Origin: JANQIO01 sp043513815
GTDB lineage: Bacteria; Pseudomonadota; Gammaproteobacteria; Pseudomonadales; Halieaceae
NCBI GenBank assembly: GCA_043513815.1
Contig: CP121313.1
Location: 1,488,001-1,552,000, forward strand
Length of the DNA: 64,000 bases
Direction: 5' to 3'
In this document: one piece after another, positions 8,371 to 17,507 of the stretch
Position numbering within the stretch: position 1 is the stretch's first letter
How the letters are laid out: every line of letters starts with the position of its first letter
Translations under genes and position numbers: made by a program
Notes under the pieces: model-generated
Database searches by the model: none
What the model was told of the DNA's origin: nothing
The model's input: the letters and a program-made list of their open reading frames with translations, nothing else

Positions 8371-9426
8371 CTAGAACGCGGTCAGGAAGGAGGCAGCATT
8401 GCCACCGGTCACCTGGGCCCGCCGGGCGGCCTGCAGGAAGGCACGGCCACTGACGTCCGGCAGCCCCGGCGCGTCATGAAACACCCGAAACGTCCGATAC
8501 CGATGAAACAGCCTGAGCTGCGGCCCCAGGGGAATGACATTGGCCGGGTCCTCACCAAACAGCTCCCGGTGCAGCGCTGGCAACTTGTACCAGGGCGCAG
8601 TGGGGCGGGCGTGGTGGGCATTGTGATAGCCGAAGTTCAGCACCAGCCAGTTGGGCAGCTCATACCGAAAGGAAATCACATTGCTGAAGGTGTGTTCCTG
8701 CTCCCAGGCCAGGTCGCCCTTGTGCTCGGAGCGCTCGTCGGTATACAGATTCAGGTGGTAGGGGTAGTCGTGCTGCAGGCTGTCCATGAAGCGCAGCACC
8801 GTCATCATCATCATGTAGGCGATGGCATAGAGCAGGGCAGCCACGGGGGATACCCACAGCAACAGCCCGAACAGGCCGCCGCGCACCACAATCACCGCCA
8901 GGTTGCGGGCACGCTGGTCCCGGCGCTGGGGAATGATGAAGGCGCTGAACACCAGCAGGGTGTGCATGATCAGGTCGTGGGCGGGAATGTAGAAGAACTC
9001 CAGCCCCATGGTGATGCGGTAGACCAGCGGGTGGCGCTGGAAGAAGGCCTCGTAGTCAAACCAGACCACATCGTCATTGTCGACATGGTGGCGAAAGTGC
9101 TTGTAACGAATGTCCTCATAGGTGCCGTAGCTGGCCCCACACAGCCAGGTGAGGGCGCTGCCGAGGCGGGCATTGTGGGTGTTCTCCCTGAACACCGTGT
9201 TGTGGGCACACTCATGCACCATATAGGCGGCAATCACCATGGCATGGGCCAGCAACAGCATGGCCAGCATTTGCACCCACCAAGACGCGGCAAACAGACC
9301 CGCCAGCCCCAGACCATAGCCCAGCAGCGCGTACAGCACCGCACCGCCGTGGTAGTAGAGCCCTTCGGGCCGCTTCAGTAGCGTTGCGCCCATGAATGTC
9401 GCCGTATGCAAAAAGAGTTCGCCCAT
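8371..9426 (-). CDS. Membrane fatty acid desaturase-family protein
   Basis: A 351-residue protein with the three histidine boxes of the membrane di-iron desaturase/hydroxylase family: HECAHN (near residue 68), HFRHH (about 110) and HNAHHARP (about 268), spaced between hydrophobic segments. It would oxidise an acyl or related lipid substrate in the inner membrane with O2 and an electron donor that is not encoded nearby. First gene of a two-gene operon with the TIM-barrel protein. No clear Shine-Dalgarno precedes ATG 9426; an alternative ATG lies 33 bp downstream. Confidence 0.85.
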   Translation of the reverse strand: MGELFLHTATFMGATLLKRPEGLYYHGGAVLYALLGYGLGLAGLFAASWWVQMLAMLLLAHAMVIAAYMVHECAHNTVFRENTHNARLGSALTWLCGASYGTYEDIRYKHFRHHVDNDDVVWFDYEAFFQRHPLVYRITMGLEFFYIPAHDLIMHTLLVFSAFIIPQRRDQRARNLAVIVVRGGLFGLLLWVSPVAALLYAIAYMMMMTVLRFMDSLQHDYPYHLNLYTDERSEHKGDLAWEQEHTFSNVISFRYELPNWLVLNFGYHNAHHARPTAPWYKLPALHRELFGEDPANVIPLGPQLRLFHRYRTFRVFHDAPGLPDVSGRAFLQAARRAQVTGGNAASFLTAF

Positions 9427-9572
9427 TATAGAGCGATCCGGAGGAAAGGCATGCCCGCTGCCAGAACCTCAGCAAACCCAGCTGCTGAAGCACCGCTATC
9501 CGTTGATACAGGTCATTGAGGCCCACCCGGCACGGGAGGACCATATAGGCCTGTAATAGCAGGAGCGCCGCC

Positions 9573-10679
9573 ATGCCTGAACCCTTTGCACTGATCGACG
9601 ACTGGGGCCCGGAAAAAGTCATCCATATGCACGATGCTACCACCGGCCTCAAGGCCATTCTGGTCATCGACAACGTGGCCTCCGGCCCCGCCATTGGCGG
9701 CTGCCGTATGGCGCCCGATGTGAGCCTGGACGAATGCTTCCGCCTGGCCCGGGCCATGACCCTCAAGAATGCCGCCGCGGCACTGCCCCACGGCGGCGCC
9801 AAGTCAGTGATCTTTGGGGATTCCAAGATGCCACTGGAGGAAAAGGAAAAAATCGTGCGCTCCTTCGCCCACGCCATCAAACACATAGAGGACTACATCG
9901 TCGGCCCCGACATGGGTACCGACGAGTTGTGCATGGCCTGGTGCCACGATGTGATCGGCAGATGCGTGGGCATGCCCAGGGCCATTGGCGGCATTCCGCT
10001 GGATGACATCGGCGCCACCGGCTACGGCCTGGCCGAAGCCGTGGAAGTCGCCGCCGAGTTCATCAACCTCGACCTGAAAGGCGCCACCTTCGCCATCCAG
10101 GGCTACGGCAGTGTGGGGATTCACACAGCGCGCTTCCTGGCCGAGAAGGGCGCCACCCTGGTAGGCGCCGTGGACATTCACGGCGGCAAGGTCGACCCCA
10201 ATGGCATGAGCACCGACGAGCTGTTCAAAATCAAAGGGCAGGGCGGCAAAGTGCAGGACTATGCCGGCGGCAAGGACATCCACCGGGACGACATCATCGA
10301 CGTGGAATGCGACATCTGGGTACCCGCCGCACGCCCCGACGTCATCACCATGGACAACGTCGACCGACTCAATACAAAGATCGTCGCCCAGGGCGCCAAC
10401 ATCCCCGCCTCACCGGAAGCGGAAACTGCGCTCGAAGCCAAAGGCACCGTCATCCTCCCCGACTTCATCGTCAATGCCGGCGGCGTGATCTGCGGCGCGG
10501 TGGAGTACCAGGGCAGTGGGGAGTACCAGGCCCTGACCACCATTACCGAGAAGATTACCTACAACACCAGGCACATCCTGGAAGCGTCGGAGAGCGAGGG
10601 GATTTCAAGCCGGCAGGCGGCGCTTAACTTTGCGCGGGATCGGGTTAGGCGGGCTATGGGGTATCGGAAGTCGCACTGA
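9573..10679 (+). CDS. Leucine/valine-type amino acid dehydrogenase (Glu/Leu/Phe/Val family)
   Basis: A 368-residue protein. The N-terminal substrate domain has GPAIGGCRM and the catalytic lysine region LKNAAAALPHGGAKSVI, followed by VGPDMGTDE. The NAD-binding domain has FAIQGYGSVGIHTARFL. Size and pattern fit leucine/valine dehydrogenases rather than GDH. They oxidatively deaminate branched-chain amino acids, using NAD+, in the cytoplasm. RBS AGGAG precedes ATG 9573. The last ~117 bp are duplicated at 22274-22389, at the far side of the dnd island, so this 3' end is an insertion target. Confidence 0.88.
   Translation: MPEPFALIDDWGPEKVIHMHDATTGLKAILVIDNVASGPAIGGCRMAPDVSLDECFRLARAMTLKNAAAALPHGGAKSVIFGDSKMPLEEKEKIVRSFAHAIKHIEDYIVGPDMGTDELCMAWCHDVIGRCVGMPRAIGGIPLDDIGATGYGLAEAVEVAAEFINLDLKGATFAIQGYGSVGIHTARFLAEKGATLVGAVDIHGGKVDPNGMSTDELFKIKGQGGKVQDYAGGKDIHRDDIIDVECDIWVPAARPDVITMDNVDRLNTKIVAQGANIPASPEAETALEAKGTVILPDFIVNAGGVICGAVEYQGSGEYQALTTITEKITYNTRHILEASESEGISSRQAALNFARDRVRRAMGYRKSH
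10563..10679. repeat. Left flanking repeat of island (3' end of dehydrogenase gene)
   Basis: The last 38 sense codons and stop of the dehydrogenase gene. They align to 22274-22389 with about a dozen and a half differences and one codon of length difference; the core CGGCAGGCGGCGCTTAACTT is identical. The two copies lie in the same orientation and bracket 11.6 kb of AT-richer DNA, the layout expected of attL/attR for an element using the 3' end of a gene. Confidence 0.8.
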
Positions 10680-10916
10680 CATTTGAATTGTTAAGACAAA
10701 ACCTATAGACGGGAAGATCAGAACTGGTGGTTCCCACCTTGGATCGTAATTGACATATTTTGGGGGCCAACGCAGCATTGCTTTGCTGCAATGGAGCTAG
10801 ACAGATATGATGTTGAGCTTGTCATCAATCGGATTACAGATTGCGAAAACGGCTGCTAGAACGGAAATGCAAGTCTATAGTACCTTGCTGACGGGTGTAT
10901 GAAAGGAATCTGAATA

Positions 10917-11486
10917 ATGACAACAAGGGACATACTTGATTTTTTAAAGCCTGACTATGAAACCTATATTCAACAAGGGGAAAATGAACACAAAAAGCTT
11001 TCTATACAAGAACTCACGATCAGCCCTCTTTACTGGGCGCAGTATGGGGGTCATCTTCACACTCATACCAAAGGTTGGAAACACGTAAAGTACATTCAAC
11101 TTCGAAATCATCTAAGTTCTTCTGCAGCAGTTGCCGCTTCTAAGGGTGTCTATTTCTTTTTGGTAAAGCCTCGGCGAACTATAGTCGGTATGCCTGGCTT
11201 TGTGTTTTATGTCGGGATAGCTGGCGAGAATGATTCTCAACGACTTATACGAGATAGGCTTAGGGACTATTTGAGCGTTTCTCAAGTTCAAAAACGCGAC
11301 CGCGTCCATCAGGCCCTCAGGTATTACTACAAACATACGTATGTTTACTACAAAGAGTTAGATTGGAGCTCAGGAAGGCTAAAGGCACTGGAGGAAAGGT
11401 TGCATGGTTTTTTCATGCCCTGGGCGAACACACGCGACTACCCAGCTGCAATTAAGAAGACGCAACGCGCCTGGGGGAAGATCTAG
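10917..11486 (+). CDS. GIY-YIG nuclease-like protein
   Basis: A 189-residue protein. Residues 76-110 read KGVYFFLVKPRRT then FVFYVGIAGE, the GIY and YIG strands; RLIRDRLRDYL supplies the conserved Arg helix, and near the C-terminus ALEERLHGFFMPWANTRDYP supplies the catalytic Glu and the Pro/Asn turn of the fold. The family cuts DNA through a metal-dependent single-site mechanism. The N-terminal 70 residues have no recognised domain. Its TAG stop shares one base with the GTG start of the next gene, so the two are coupled. Role inferred: nuclease of the island's effector module. The exact subfamily is not recognised. Confidence 0.75.
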   Translation: MTTRDILDFLKPDYETYIQQGENEHKKLSIQELTISPLYWAQYGGHLHTHTKGWKHVKYIQLRNHLSSSAAVAASKGVYFFLVKPRRTIVGMPGFVFYVGIAGENDSQRLIRDRLRDYLSVSQVQKRDRVHQALRYYYKHTYVYYKELDWSSGRLKALEERLHGFFMPWANTRDYPAAIKKTQRAWGKI

Positions 11487-12646
11487 TGAGAGACGTATTC
11501 CCAGCTCTAAGAGGCGTCTTCGGCACATGGGTCTACTACCCCGTCCTAATGACTCCGGAAGAAGTCTCAAGACTTATAATAAAGAGCGGCGATATTCGAG
11601 AGTCGAATAAGCTAGATGATTACCTACAACGAAGCATAACTCCAAATGTAGGAGCAATAGTGAAATACCTGAGAGGACAAGAAGATCGGTATTTCAATTC
11701 AATAATTGTAGGCGTATTTAACGATGTTCCTGACTGGGTATCTTTGGATCTCAGTGCTGTAGATTTCTTGGAAGAAAGGACTGAGTATTTTGAAAAATCG
11801 ATGGGGCTACTGCGATTGAGCGGAGAGGAGAAAATATTTGCAATAGATGGCCAGCATAGAGTTGAGGCAATTAAAAAAGTTTATCTATCAGATACGAGTT
11901 ACTCAGACCAGATAGCCGTTACATTGGTTAGCCACGCTGATAGTGAGCGGGGAAAGCGCCGTACACGAAGGTTGTTCTCAGACATTAACAAAAAAGCGCA
12001 GAGAGTCAGTCAAGGCGAACTGGTGATTATCGATGAGGAGGAAATAGAAAACATAGTCGCAAGAAAAATATTTCACTGGCTTGAAGAAAAATATGAAAAG
12101 TCAGTTGGAGTTTCCAGGACCGCAGCTGTAGCACGAAAGGATGACTACTTTGTAAACCTAATTACGATTGCGAAAGTATGCGGAATCGTTGCGAAAATTC
12201 AGTCCGTAAAGAGACGCGCAGATCCGTCCGAAGACGAAACGAAGCGTTTATTTGATGCTGTTAAAGAGCTCTTCACATTTCTGATTGGTTGCAGAGAAGA
12301 TGTAAGTGAAGCACTTCGAAAAGGAGAATTTGTTGAGCAGAGAGAGGAGAGGCTCAACGCGTTGTTTAGACCAATCGGTATAGAGATATTCGCTCGAATT
12401 TACGTATTCTGCGTTGAAGAGCGCAGAAAAACTCACCTAAGGCAGCTGCTCGGGGACATTGATTTTTCTCTGAATTCTAGATATTTCAAAGATGTAGTGT
12501 TTTTGAGAGGGAGAATAAATGTAAAAAACATCCAACTCAGTTGTGATCTCCTTCTGTATGCACTGGGTGTGAAGAATCGGAAAGACGTTGATCTACCAGA
12601 TGGGTATGACAATGAATTTCTCCGGGGGAAATTGCAGAGGCTCTAG
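11486..12646 (+). CDS. DGQHR-domain (DndB-like) protein, probably frameshifted near its 3' end
   Basis: A 386-residue protein with IFAIDGQHRVEAIKK (DGQHR at 121-125), the signature shared with DndB, and an N-terminal VFPALRGVFGTWVYYPV that parallels TFPAVRGVQAGRPCYIA of the dndB product at 16416. A downstream RRLFSDINKKAQRV matches the DndB-family DLNKHA motif. GTG start at 11486 follows GGGGAAG. The frame stops at 12646, just after a run of five G at 12624-12628. Adding one G would continue the protein ...FLRGEIAEALGIHTTT for about 50 codons to the TGA at 12781, abutting the helicase start. Either a real truncation or a base-call error. Role inferred: partner of the GIY-YIG protein. Confidence 0.75.
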   Translation: MRDVFPALRGVFGTWVYYPVLMTPEEVSRLIIKSGDIRESNKLDDYLQRSITPNVGAIVKYLRGQEDRYFNSIIVGVFNDVPDWVSLDLSAVDFLEERTEYFEKSMGLLRLSGEEKIFAIDGQHRVEAIKKVYLSDTSYSDQIAVTLVSHADSERGKRRTRRLFSDINKKAQRVSQGELVIIDEEEIENIVARKIFHWLEEKYEKSVGVSRTAAVARKDDYFVNLITIAKVCGIVAKIQSVKRRADPSEDETKRLFDAVKELFTFLIGCREDVSEALRKGEFVEQREERLNALFRPIGIEIFARIYVFCVEERRKTHLRQLLGDIDFSLNSRYFKDVVFLRGRINVKNIQLSCDLLLYALGVKNRKDVDLPDGYDNEFLRGKLQRL

Positions 12647-12783
12647 GTATTCATACAACTACGCCAAGTCCAGAATTGGCAAGCATCGTGTCATTGCATG
12701 CATTGCCTGATGCGATTAGAGATAAAGCGATACGGTCAGGGAAAGGTTTGCCGCTGATTCAAGCATTACTAGCCGGGAGATGA

Positions 12784-14406
12784 TTGATTCGATGTAGGAT
12801 TGGACAGCAGCAGGATTTGTCTGGATTTTTAGGAAGAATCGTTATGCTCAACTCAGTATTGCCAGAGGACAGGGGAAAAGTAGCGCGCATGCTCGCTCTT
12901 GCTTGTGGCGAGCAGACTCTTGAAAGCATTTTGACGACTAAAGGGATGTTGTTGGCTTTCCAGAATGAACTACTTTCTAAAACAGGTAGTCAACAGAAGA
13001 ATCTGATTGCCCAAATCTGTCTATCCCTTCTTGGCGACGAACTGCTCAAGGAAGGAAAGATTCGTCGGGACGTGGCTTCCTATCTTGATGTTCCATTCGT
13101 TGAAAAATGGGTCCCTGGGAGTAAGGAAGCTCAGGAGTTTTGTCTTGTCGCGGAGTTGCCTCGTGCGTTTGCGGGTTCACTTAAAGTTGCTAAGCCACCC
13201 CCATTCTATATTGTTCGCCCCAGCAGCGATTTAGGAGACCTACGGGACTATCAACAAGAGCTTGTGAAAGCTGCATTGGAGAATGCATCGCGTCACAGGC
13301 GCCAACTATTATCTATCCCTACCGGTGGCGGCAAAACTAGAGTCGCCACGGAGATCGCTTATGCTTGGTTGGCTGACGAAGGTAATACGACCGGACTCTG
13401 GCTGGCGCATACTGAAGAATTATGTGAGCAAGCATTTCAATGCTTCGATCAGCTATGGCGGTCCAAGAACTCTCAATCAGAGCTCTATCTATATAGAGCA
13501 TGGGGTAGAAATTCGAAAACGCTGGAAAAAGGCGAGTACTTTAGGGCGGATATCTTTTCAGAGCAGAAGTTACGGGATAAGCATGTAATTATATCCACGC
13601 CACAAACCGCGGTCAGATATTTTTCGTCCAGATTACAGGGTGACTTTGGCCGAGCACTAGAAGGACTTTCGTTAGTGATTATTGATGAGGCTCATCGTGC
13701 AGCAGCGGATAGCTATCGAAAGTTGCTGAGGCTTATTGATAAGAGGTATGGGGAGCGAACGCTAACGCTTGGTCTCTCTGCGACCCCCGTACGTGAGACC
13801 TATGGCGCTGATCCGCTCCAAGGCACAGAGGAGCTGCGCAAACTCTTCGATGTATTGGTAGAACCGGTAAAGACATTTGGTAAAGATCACGACGCTATCC
13901 AGGTTCTGCGTGAGCGGAAGATCCTTTCCTATTTGATTATAGAAAGGATCAAGCCGGGGCCAATAAAAATGCAAAGCCAAAGAATCGCGAGGGAGATGAA
14001 ATCTGAAGACGCGGTTTCGCCAGGGCTGCTGTTTGCTGATTCGGTAGCAAGTGCCTCCCTATACTCCTTCTATCTAAATCAAAATGGGATTCGTTCGGAG
14101 GTTCTTTCAGCAAAGACTTCGGCCGAAGATCGGTCGCGCATAGTAGATGGCTTCAAGAACAAGAGGGTTGATCTAATCTGCAACTGTGAAATTCTCACTA
14201 CTGGATTTGACGTTCCGGGCGTGTCGAAGATTTTTCTCGCTAGAGATACAAAGAGCCCAATACTCTACAAGCAGATTGTTGGTCGCGGGTTGCGTGGTCC
14301 TGAGTTCGGCGGGTCCGAAACGTGTCAGCTATACCTGTGCGGTATAGAACGCCCGTTTGCTATAGACCCGAATACTGCAGAATTTGCACGACTCGTTTGG
14401 CGCTAG
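12784..14406 (+). CDS. SF2 DEAH-type helicase (DEAD/DEAH box, type III-like)
   Basis: A 540-residue protein. Residues 1-145 are unassigned and helical. Then LRDYQQELVKAAL (Q-like motif), IPTGGGKTRVATEIA (Walker A, 179-190), VIIDEAHRAAADSY (motif II, DEAH 301-304), LGLSATPVRE (motif III), NCEILTTGFDVPGV (motif V) and YKQIVGRGLRG (motif VI), all of the ResIII/SSL2 class that translocates on duplex DNA. The TTG start directly follows the stop of the extended upstream frame and has GGGAGA before it; ATG 12844 with AGGAAG is an alternative. It ends 13 bp before the convergent AIPR gene's stop. Likely the motor of the island's effector. Confidence 0.82.
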   Translation: MIRCRIGQQQDLSGFLGRIVMLNSVLPEDRGKVARMLALACGEQTLESILTTKGMLLAFQNELLSKTGSQQKNLIAQICLSLLGDELLKEGKIRRDVASYLDVPFVEKWVPGSKEAQEFCLVAELPRAFAGSLKVAKPPPFYIVRPSSDLGDLRDYQQELVKAALENASRHRRQLLSIPTGGGKTRVATEIAYAWLADEGNTTGLWLAHTEELCEQAFQCFDQLWRSKNSQSELYLYRAWGRNSKTLEKGEYFRADIFSEQKLRDKHVIISTPQTAVRYFSSRLQGDFGRALEGLSLVIIDEAHRAAADSYRKLLRLIDKRYGERTLTLGLSATPVRETYGADPLQGTEELRKLFDVLVEPVKTFGKDHDAIQVLRERKILSYLIIERIKPGPIKMQSQRIAREMKSEDAVSPGLLFADSVASASLYSFYLNQNGIRSEVLSAKTSAEDRSRIVDGFKNKRVDLICNCEILTTGFDVPGVSKIFLARDTKSPILYKQIVGRGLRGPEFGGSETCQLYLCGIERPFAIDPNTAEFARLVWR

Positions 14407-14419
14407 CCAAGGTCGCTGC

Positions 14420-16321
14420 TCATTTTTCAGTGAAGGCGCTATCTAAGTAAAAGGCGTCATCGTCCATCATCCCCTCCATCGTCTCTATTAGAACGGGAAG
14501 GGCTTCCCCCTTTTTGAGAATTATGTACAGCGTCTCGCCACTATGTTCTTCCGTCTGTTTCGCCGAAACGAGAAAGCTGGTCCAAGTTTTCAAAATAAGC
14601 TTGACTGATTTTTCTATTGGTAGCCAACTCTTTTGAGACCAGTTTTTCTCTACGTACCTACCGCGATCCAAACACGAAGACAGGTGCTCAATTTTCTCGG
14701 GATCGATACCTGTTATATCGCCGTACTCTTCTTTTACCAGCTCACCGAAGAGTGCAAGCGTGTGTGCAGCGACGAGAGTTCTCGCTTGTGAAATTCTGGG
14801 TAGATACTCCTTAAGTGATTTGTTGATTTGCAGACACAAGGAGCCGTCTTGCTTCATCTTAAATAGCTGAGTGAACCAATCAGAGAGCGTGCACACCAGG
14901 ATTACATCGCAGGGTCGACGCTCTTTGTCGAATACTTTTCCATACAGATCGCCAGCTGCAGCTGACTTGGATTTGTCCCACACGTGATTCTTGTCAGAAA
15001 TGGCCCCCTTTGGGTCACCTGTAAAGGAGCGCCAGGCTTGTTGATAGGCATCGCGAGCAATTATCCGATCTGCTTGTCCGGAAGACTTGAAGGTCTTCTT
15101 CCTATTTCGCGGAAGATTCTTCCAGCCTTTTGTCTTTCGTTCGTAATACCAGCTATTACTGTAGGAACGTAGCATTTTCTCGAAGAATATTTGCCGAGGG
15201 TCGTTTGACATGAGGTCGGCATCTGATATCGGCGACTGGTTGTTAGTACCGAATGCTACGTATCCTGAGGCCTCTTGTTTACTCTCGGTTTCTCCTTCAA
15301 GTTTCAATATTCTAGCTAGTATCGCGAAGTCCTCTGCGCAAATTTCGCCATTCTTTATTACATGGCCGATACTAGAGGCGGTTTGACAGCCGTTGACGAT
15401 CTGAGGATTTTTCACTTTTACAGACTTTGCGTTGTTTTGGTTTGGCGCTAACTGATAGTCATCGCATAGGATAGTTATTCCGTTGTGCCCGTACCAAAAT
15501 TTTCTTCGCTGATCAGGCTCTTCCAGAGCGTCAATAATGCTCTTGTTTACACGGCCTCTACCTAGAAACGTGCGCACATTCTTGTCAAAAAGCCTTGTGC
15601 CGTATTGATTGGCCGCGATGCCTAGGGAGACTCCTGTTATGAGCGCAACTAAGGAGTCACCTATGCCATCCGATCCAGCCGCTGGATAGTGCATCTGGGC
15701 GTCAGTAGTCTTCGGATAGAGTTCAAACTCGACTTCTCTATCGCTCAGGTCCTCCGATTTAGCCGAGATAAAAGCTATTAGCTTTTCGGAATCGATGATT
15801 TCAACCTCAGCGCGTTTTTTTAGCTGGCTATCGAGAATCTTTTCAATGTCTGAAGAGTAGTCCTTGGTCCATTTGGAACCAGATACAGCACGCAATACAA
15901 TGCTTCCGTTCTCGTCCATGATGGTTTTAAGCGCCTCGGAGGCTGCTCGTCTGCAGTCACCCATCGGGTTGCCATTGAGAGTGTCATCTAAGAGAGCATT
16001 TGCTGCCAGGGCAATTTCTTGAGCATCTTTCTTATTAGATTTCTTTTTCGCTGAATCCGGCCATTTGGATTGATAGAGATAGAGAGTATTCATTTCTTTA
16101 TCAAAGAAGTATCCGTCTAGATCTTCGTCGCCAGGTTTGCCCTCTTCTCCCAGTAGCCCGACAGAGCGATCATAAACATCCTGCAAGGTGCCGGCACTAA
16201 AATCAGAGCTGTAGTGGTAGGTGGCCATCACCCACATCGCAAAGCGATGCCGTTCGGTTACGTCATTGTAAGTATCGCCGATTTCGACTAATTCAGATTT
16301 TATAAAGCTCCTGTGGGACAT
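14420..16321 (-). CDS. AIPR-family (abortive infection) protein
   Basis: A 633-residue protein. The core RTFLGRGRVNKSIIDALEEP, FWYGHNGITILCDDY and NPQIVNGCQTASSIG is the signature of the AIPR family, named for the abortive-infection phage-resistance protein; the biochemical activity is not established. A region before it (about 40-180, with YFFDKEMNTLYLYQSKWPDS) looks like a restriction-endonuclease-like strand-helix element. Start ATG 16321 is chosen because it has GGAGAG at good spacing and keeps the upstream palindromes non-coding; a longer frame to 16396 exists. It is divergent from dndB, with 94 bp between them, and convergent with the helicase. Inferred to be part of the same defence locus. 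Confidence 0.82.
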   Translation of the reverse strand: MSHRSFIKSELVEIGDTYNDVTERHRFAMWVMATYHYSSDFSAGTLQDVYDRSVGLLGEEGKPGDEDLDGYFFDKEMNTLYLYQSKWPDSAKKKSNKKDAQEIALAANALLDDTLNGNPMGDCRRAASEALKTIMDENGSIVLRAVSGSKWTKDYSSDIEKILDSQLKKRAEVEIIDSEKLIAFISAKSEDLSDREVEFELYPKTTDAQMHYPAAGSDGIGDSLVALITGVSLGIAANQYGTRLFDKNVRTFLGRGRVNKSIIDALEEPDQRRKFWYGHNGITILCDDYQLAPNQNNAKSVKVKNPQIVNGCQTASSIGHVIKNGEICAEDFAILARILKLEGETESKQEASGYVAFGTNNQSPISDADLMSNDPRQIFFEKMLRSYSNSWYYERKTKGWKNLPRNRKKTFKSSGQADRIIARDAYQQAWRSFTGDPKGAISDKNHVWDKSKSAAAGDLYGKVFDKERRPCDVILVCTLSDWFTQLFKMKQDGSLCLQINKSLKEYLPRISQARTLVAAHTLALFGELVKEEYGDITGIDPEKIEHLSSCLDRGRYVEKNWSQKSWLPIEKSVKLILKTWTSFLVSAKQTEEHSGETLYIILKKGEALPVLIETMEGMMDDDAFYLDSAFTEK

Positions 16322-16345
16322 TCTGGCTCTCCATGCTCGTTTTTG

Positions 16346-16391
16346 ATGGAAGTTAATATTGACTTCCAAGACATGCTGATTTAACTTCCAT
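16346..16391. promoter_or_regulatory. Palindromic operator-like sites between AIPR gene and dndB
   Basis: A perfect 11-bp inverted repeat, ATGGAAGTTAA at 16346-16356 and TTAACTTCCAT at 16381-16391, has a third half-site GACTTCC at 16361-16367 between the arms. A promoter-like pair for dndB overlaps it: TTGACT at 16359 and TAACTT at 16382, 17 bp apart. DndB-family proteins are known autorepressors of dnd operons (DptB in Salmonella), so one of the two DGQHR proteins may bind here; that link is inference. Confidence 0.5.
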
Positions 16392-16415
16392 GCCAAATGA
16401 TCGCGCAGAAGAGAT

Positions 16416-17507
16416 ATGCGGATGTCTGACTCGGAATTTATTCACACTTTCCCCGCTGTCCGAGGCGTTCAAGCAGGCAGGCCCTGCTATATTGCTATGT
16501 GCCCGATGCGGCTAATACCGAAGATCTTCATATTTGATGAAGACGAAGTTCCAGCCGAGCTAAGAGCTCAACGTACTCTCAACAAGGCGCGAATTCCGGA
16601 TATCGCGACATATCTTATTGATAATCCAGCAAATTACACCATATCGTCACTTACAGCCTCTGTAAATGGGAAGGTCAGTTTCCGTCCTCTCGAGGATACG
16701 GGATCGGGCCAAAATATGGGCAGTTTGTCCATTCCGATGGACGCGCAAATATTGATCAATGATGGGCAACACCGTCGGGCAGCTATAGAAGAAGCTATCA
16801 AAGAGAACCCGGAAATTGGCCATGACCATGTTTCCGTTCTGTTCTTTATTGACGAGGGGCTTGATCGCAGCCAGCAAATGTTTGCTGACCTAAACAAACA
16901 CGCCGTGCGTCCATCTGACTCGATTAGCACGTTGTACGATCATCGCGATCAACAAGCCGATATGGCGCGCTACCTTGTAAAGAAAGTAGATATCTTCTCT
17001 CGGCTTACTGAGCTTGAAAAGAGCAGTATTTCGAATCGTAGTTCGAAGCTGTTCACTATCAGCTCTATTAAGAACGCGTCAAAAGCACTGCTGCGCAAGG
17101 GTACGAAGGACGGTGTAAGTGAAGCGGAAATGGAGCTAGCGGCAAGTTATTGGTCTGAGGTTGCCCAGAATATGCCGGACTGGCTGGCCGTAAGGGAGAA
17201 AAAGGCAGTTCCCTCTGAGTTGCGCGAGCAATATGTTCACGCGCATGCTGTGGCGCTTCAGGCGCTTGGCCATGTAGGTGCCGATCTTCTAGCAGGTAGA
17301 CCCAAAGCCTGGTCACCTTCACTAAAGAAGTTGAAGAAGATTGACTGGGCGCGTGCCAATCACGCTTGGGAAGGCCGCGCCATGGTGCACGGCCGGATCA
17401 GCAAGGCAAGGACCAATGTGATTCTAACTGGGAACTACATCAAGAAGGCGCTGGATATATCGCTGTCAAATGTAGAAGAGGAAGCCGAAAGGGCGTTTAC
17501 TGGATGA
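16416..17507 (+). CDS. dndB: DNA phosphorothioation regulator DndB
   Basis: A 363-residue protein of the DndB/DGQHR family. FPAVRGVQAGRPCYIAMCP is at the N-terminus, ILINDGQHRRAAIEEAI at 112-128 holds the DGQHR motif, and QQMFADLNKHAVRPSDS follows, the canonical DndB block. In known dnd systems DndB is not needed for the sulfur chemistry but represses the operon and limits modification. ATG 16416 and 16422 are both possible starts. Its stop overlaps the dndC start (ATGA). First gene of dndBCDE. Confidence 0.93.
   Translation: MRMSDSEFIHTFPAVRGVQAGRPCYIAMCPMRLIPKIFIFDEDEVPAELRAQRTLNKARIPDIATYLIDNPANYTISSLTASVNGKVSFRPLEDTGSGQNMGSLSIPMDAQILINDGQHRRAAIEEAIKENPEIGHDHVSVLFFIDEGLDRSQQMFADLNKHAVRPSDSISTLYDHRDQQADMARYLVKKVDIFSRLTELEKSSISNRSSKLFTISSIKNASKALLRKGTKDGVSEAEMELAASYWSEVAQNMPDWLAVREKKAVPSELREQYVHAHAVALQALGHVGADLLAGRPKAWSPSLKKLKKIDWARANHAWEGRAMVHGRISKARTNVILTGNYIKKALDISLSNVEEEAERAFTG

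Noticed and set aside
12647..12783. A separate small gene GEIAEALGIHTTT...
   Set aside because: No start codon in this frame after the preceding stop; better explained as the lost 3' end of the DGQHR gene after a one-base deletion.
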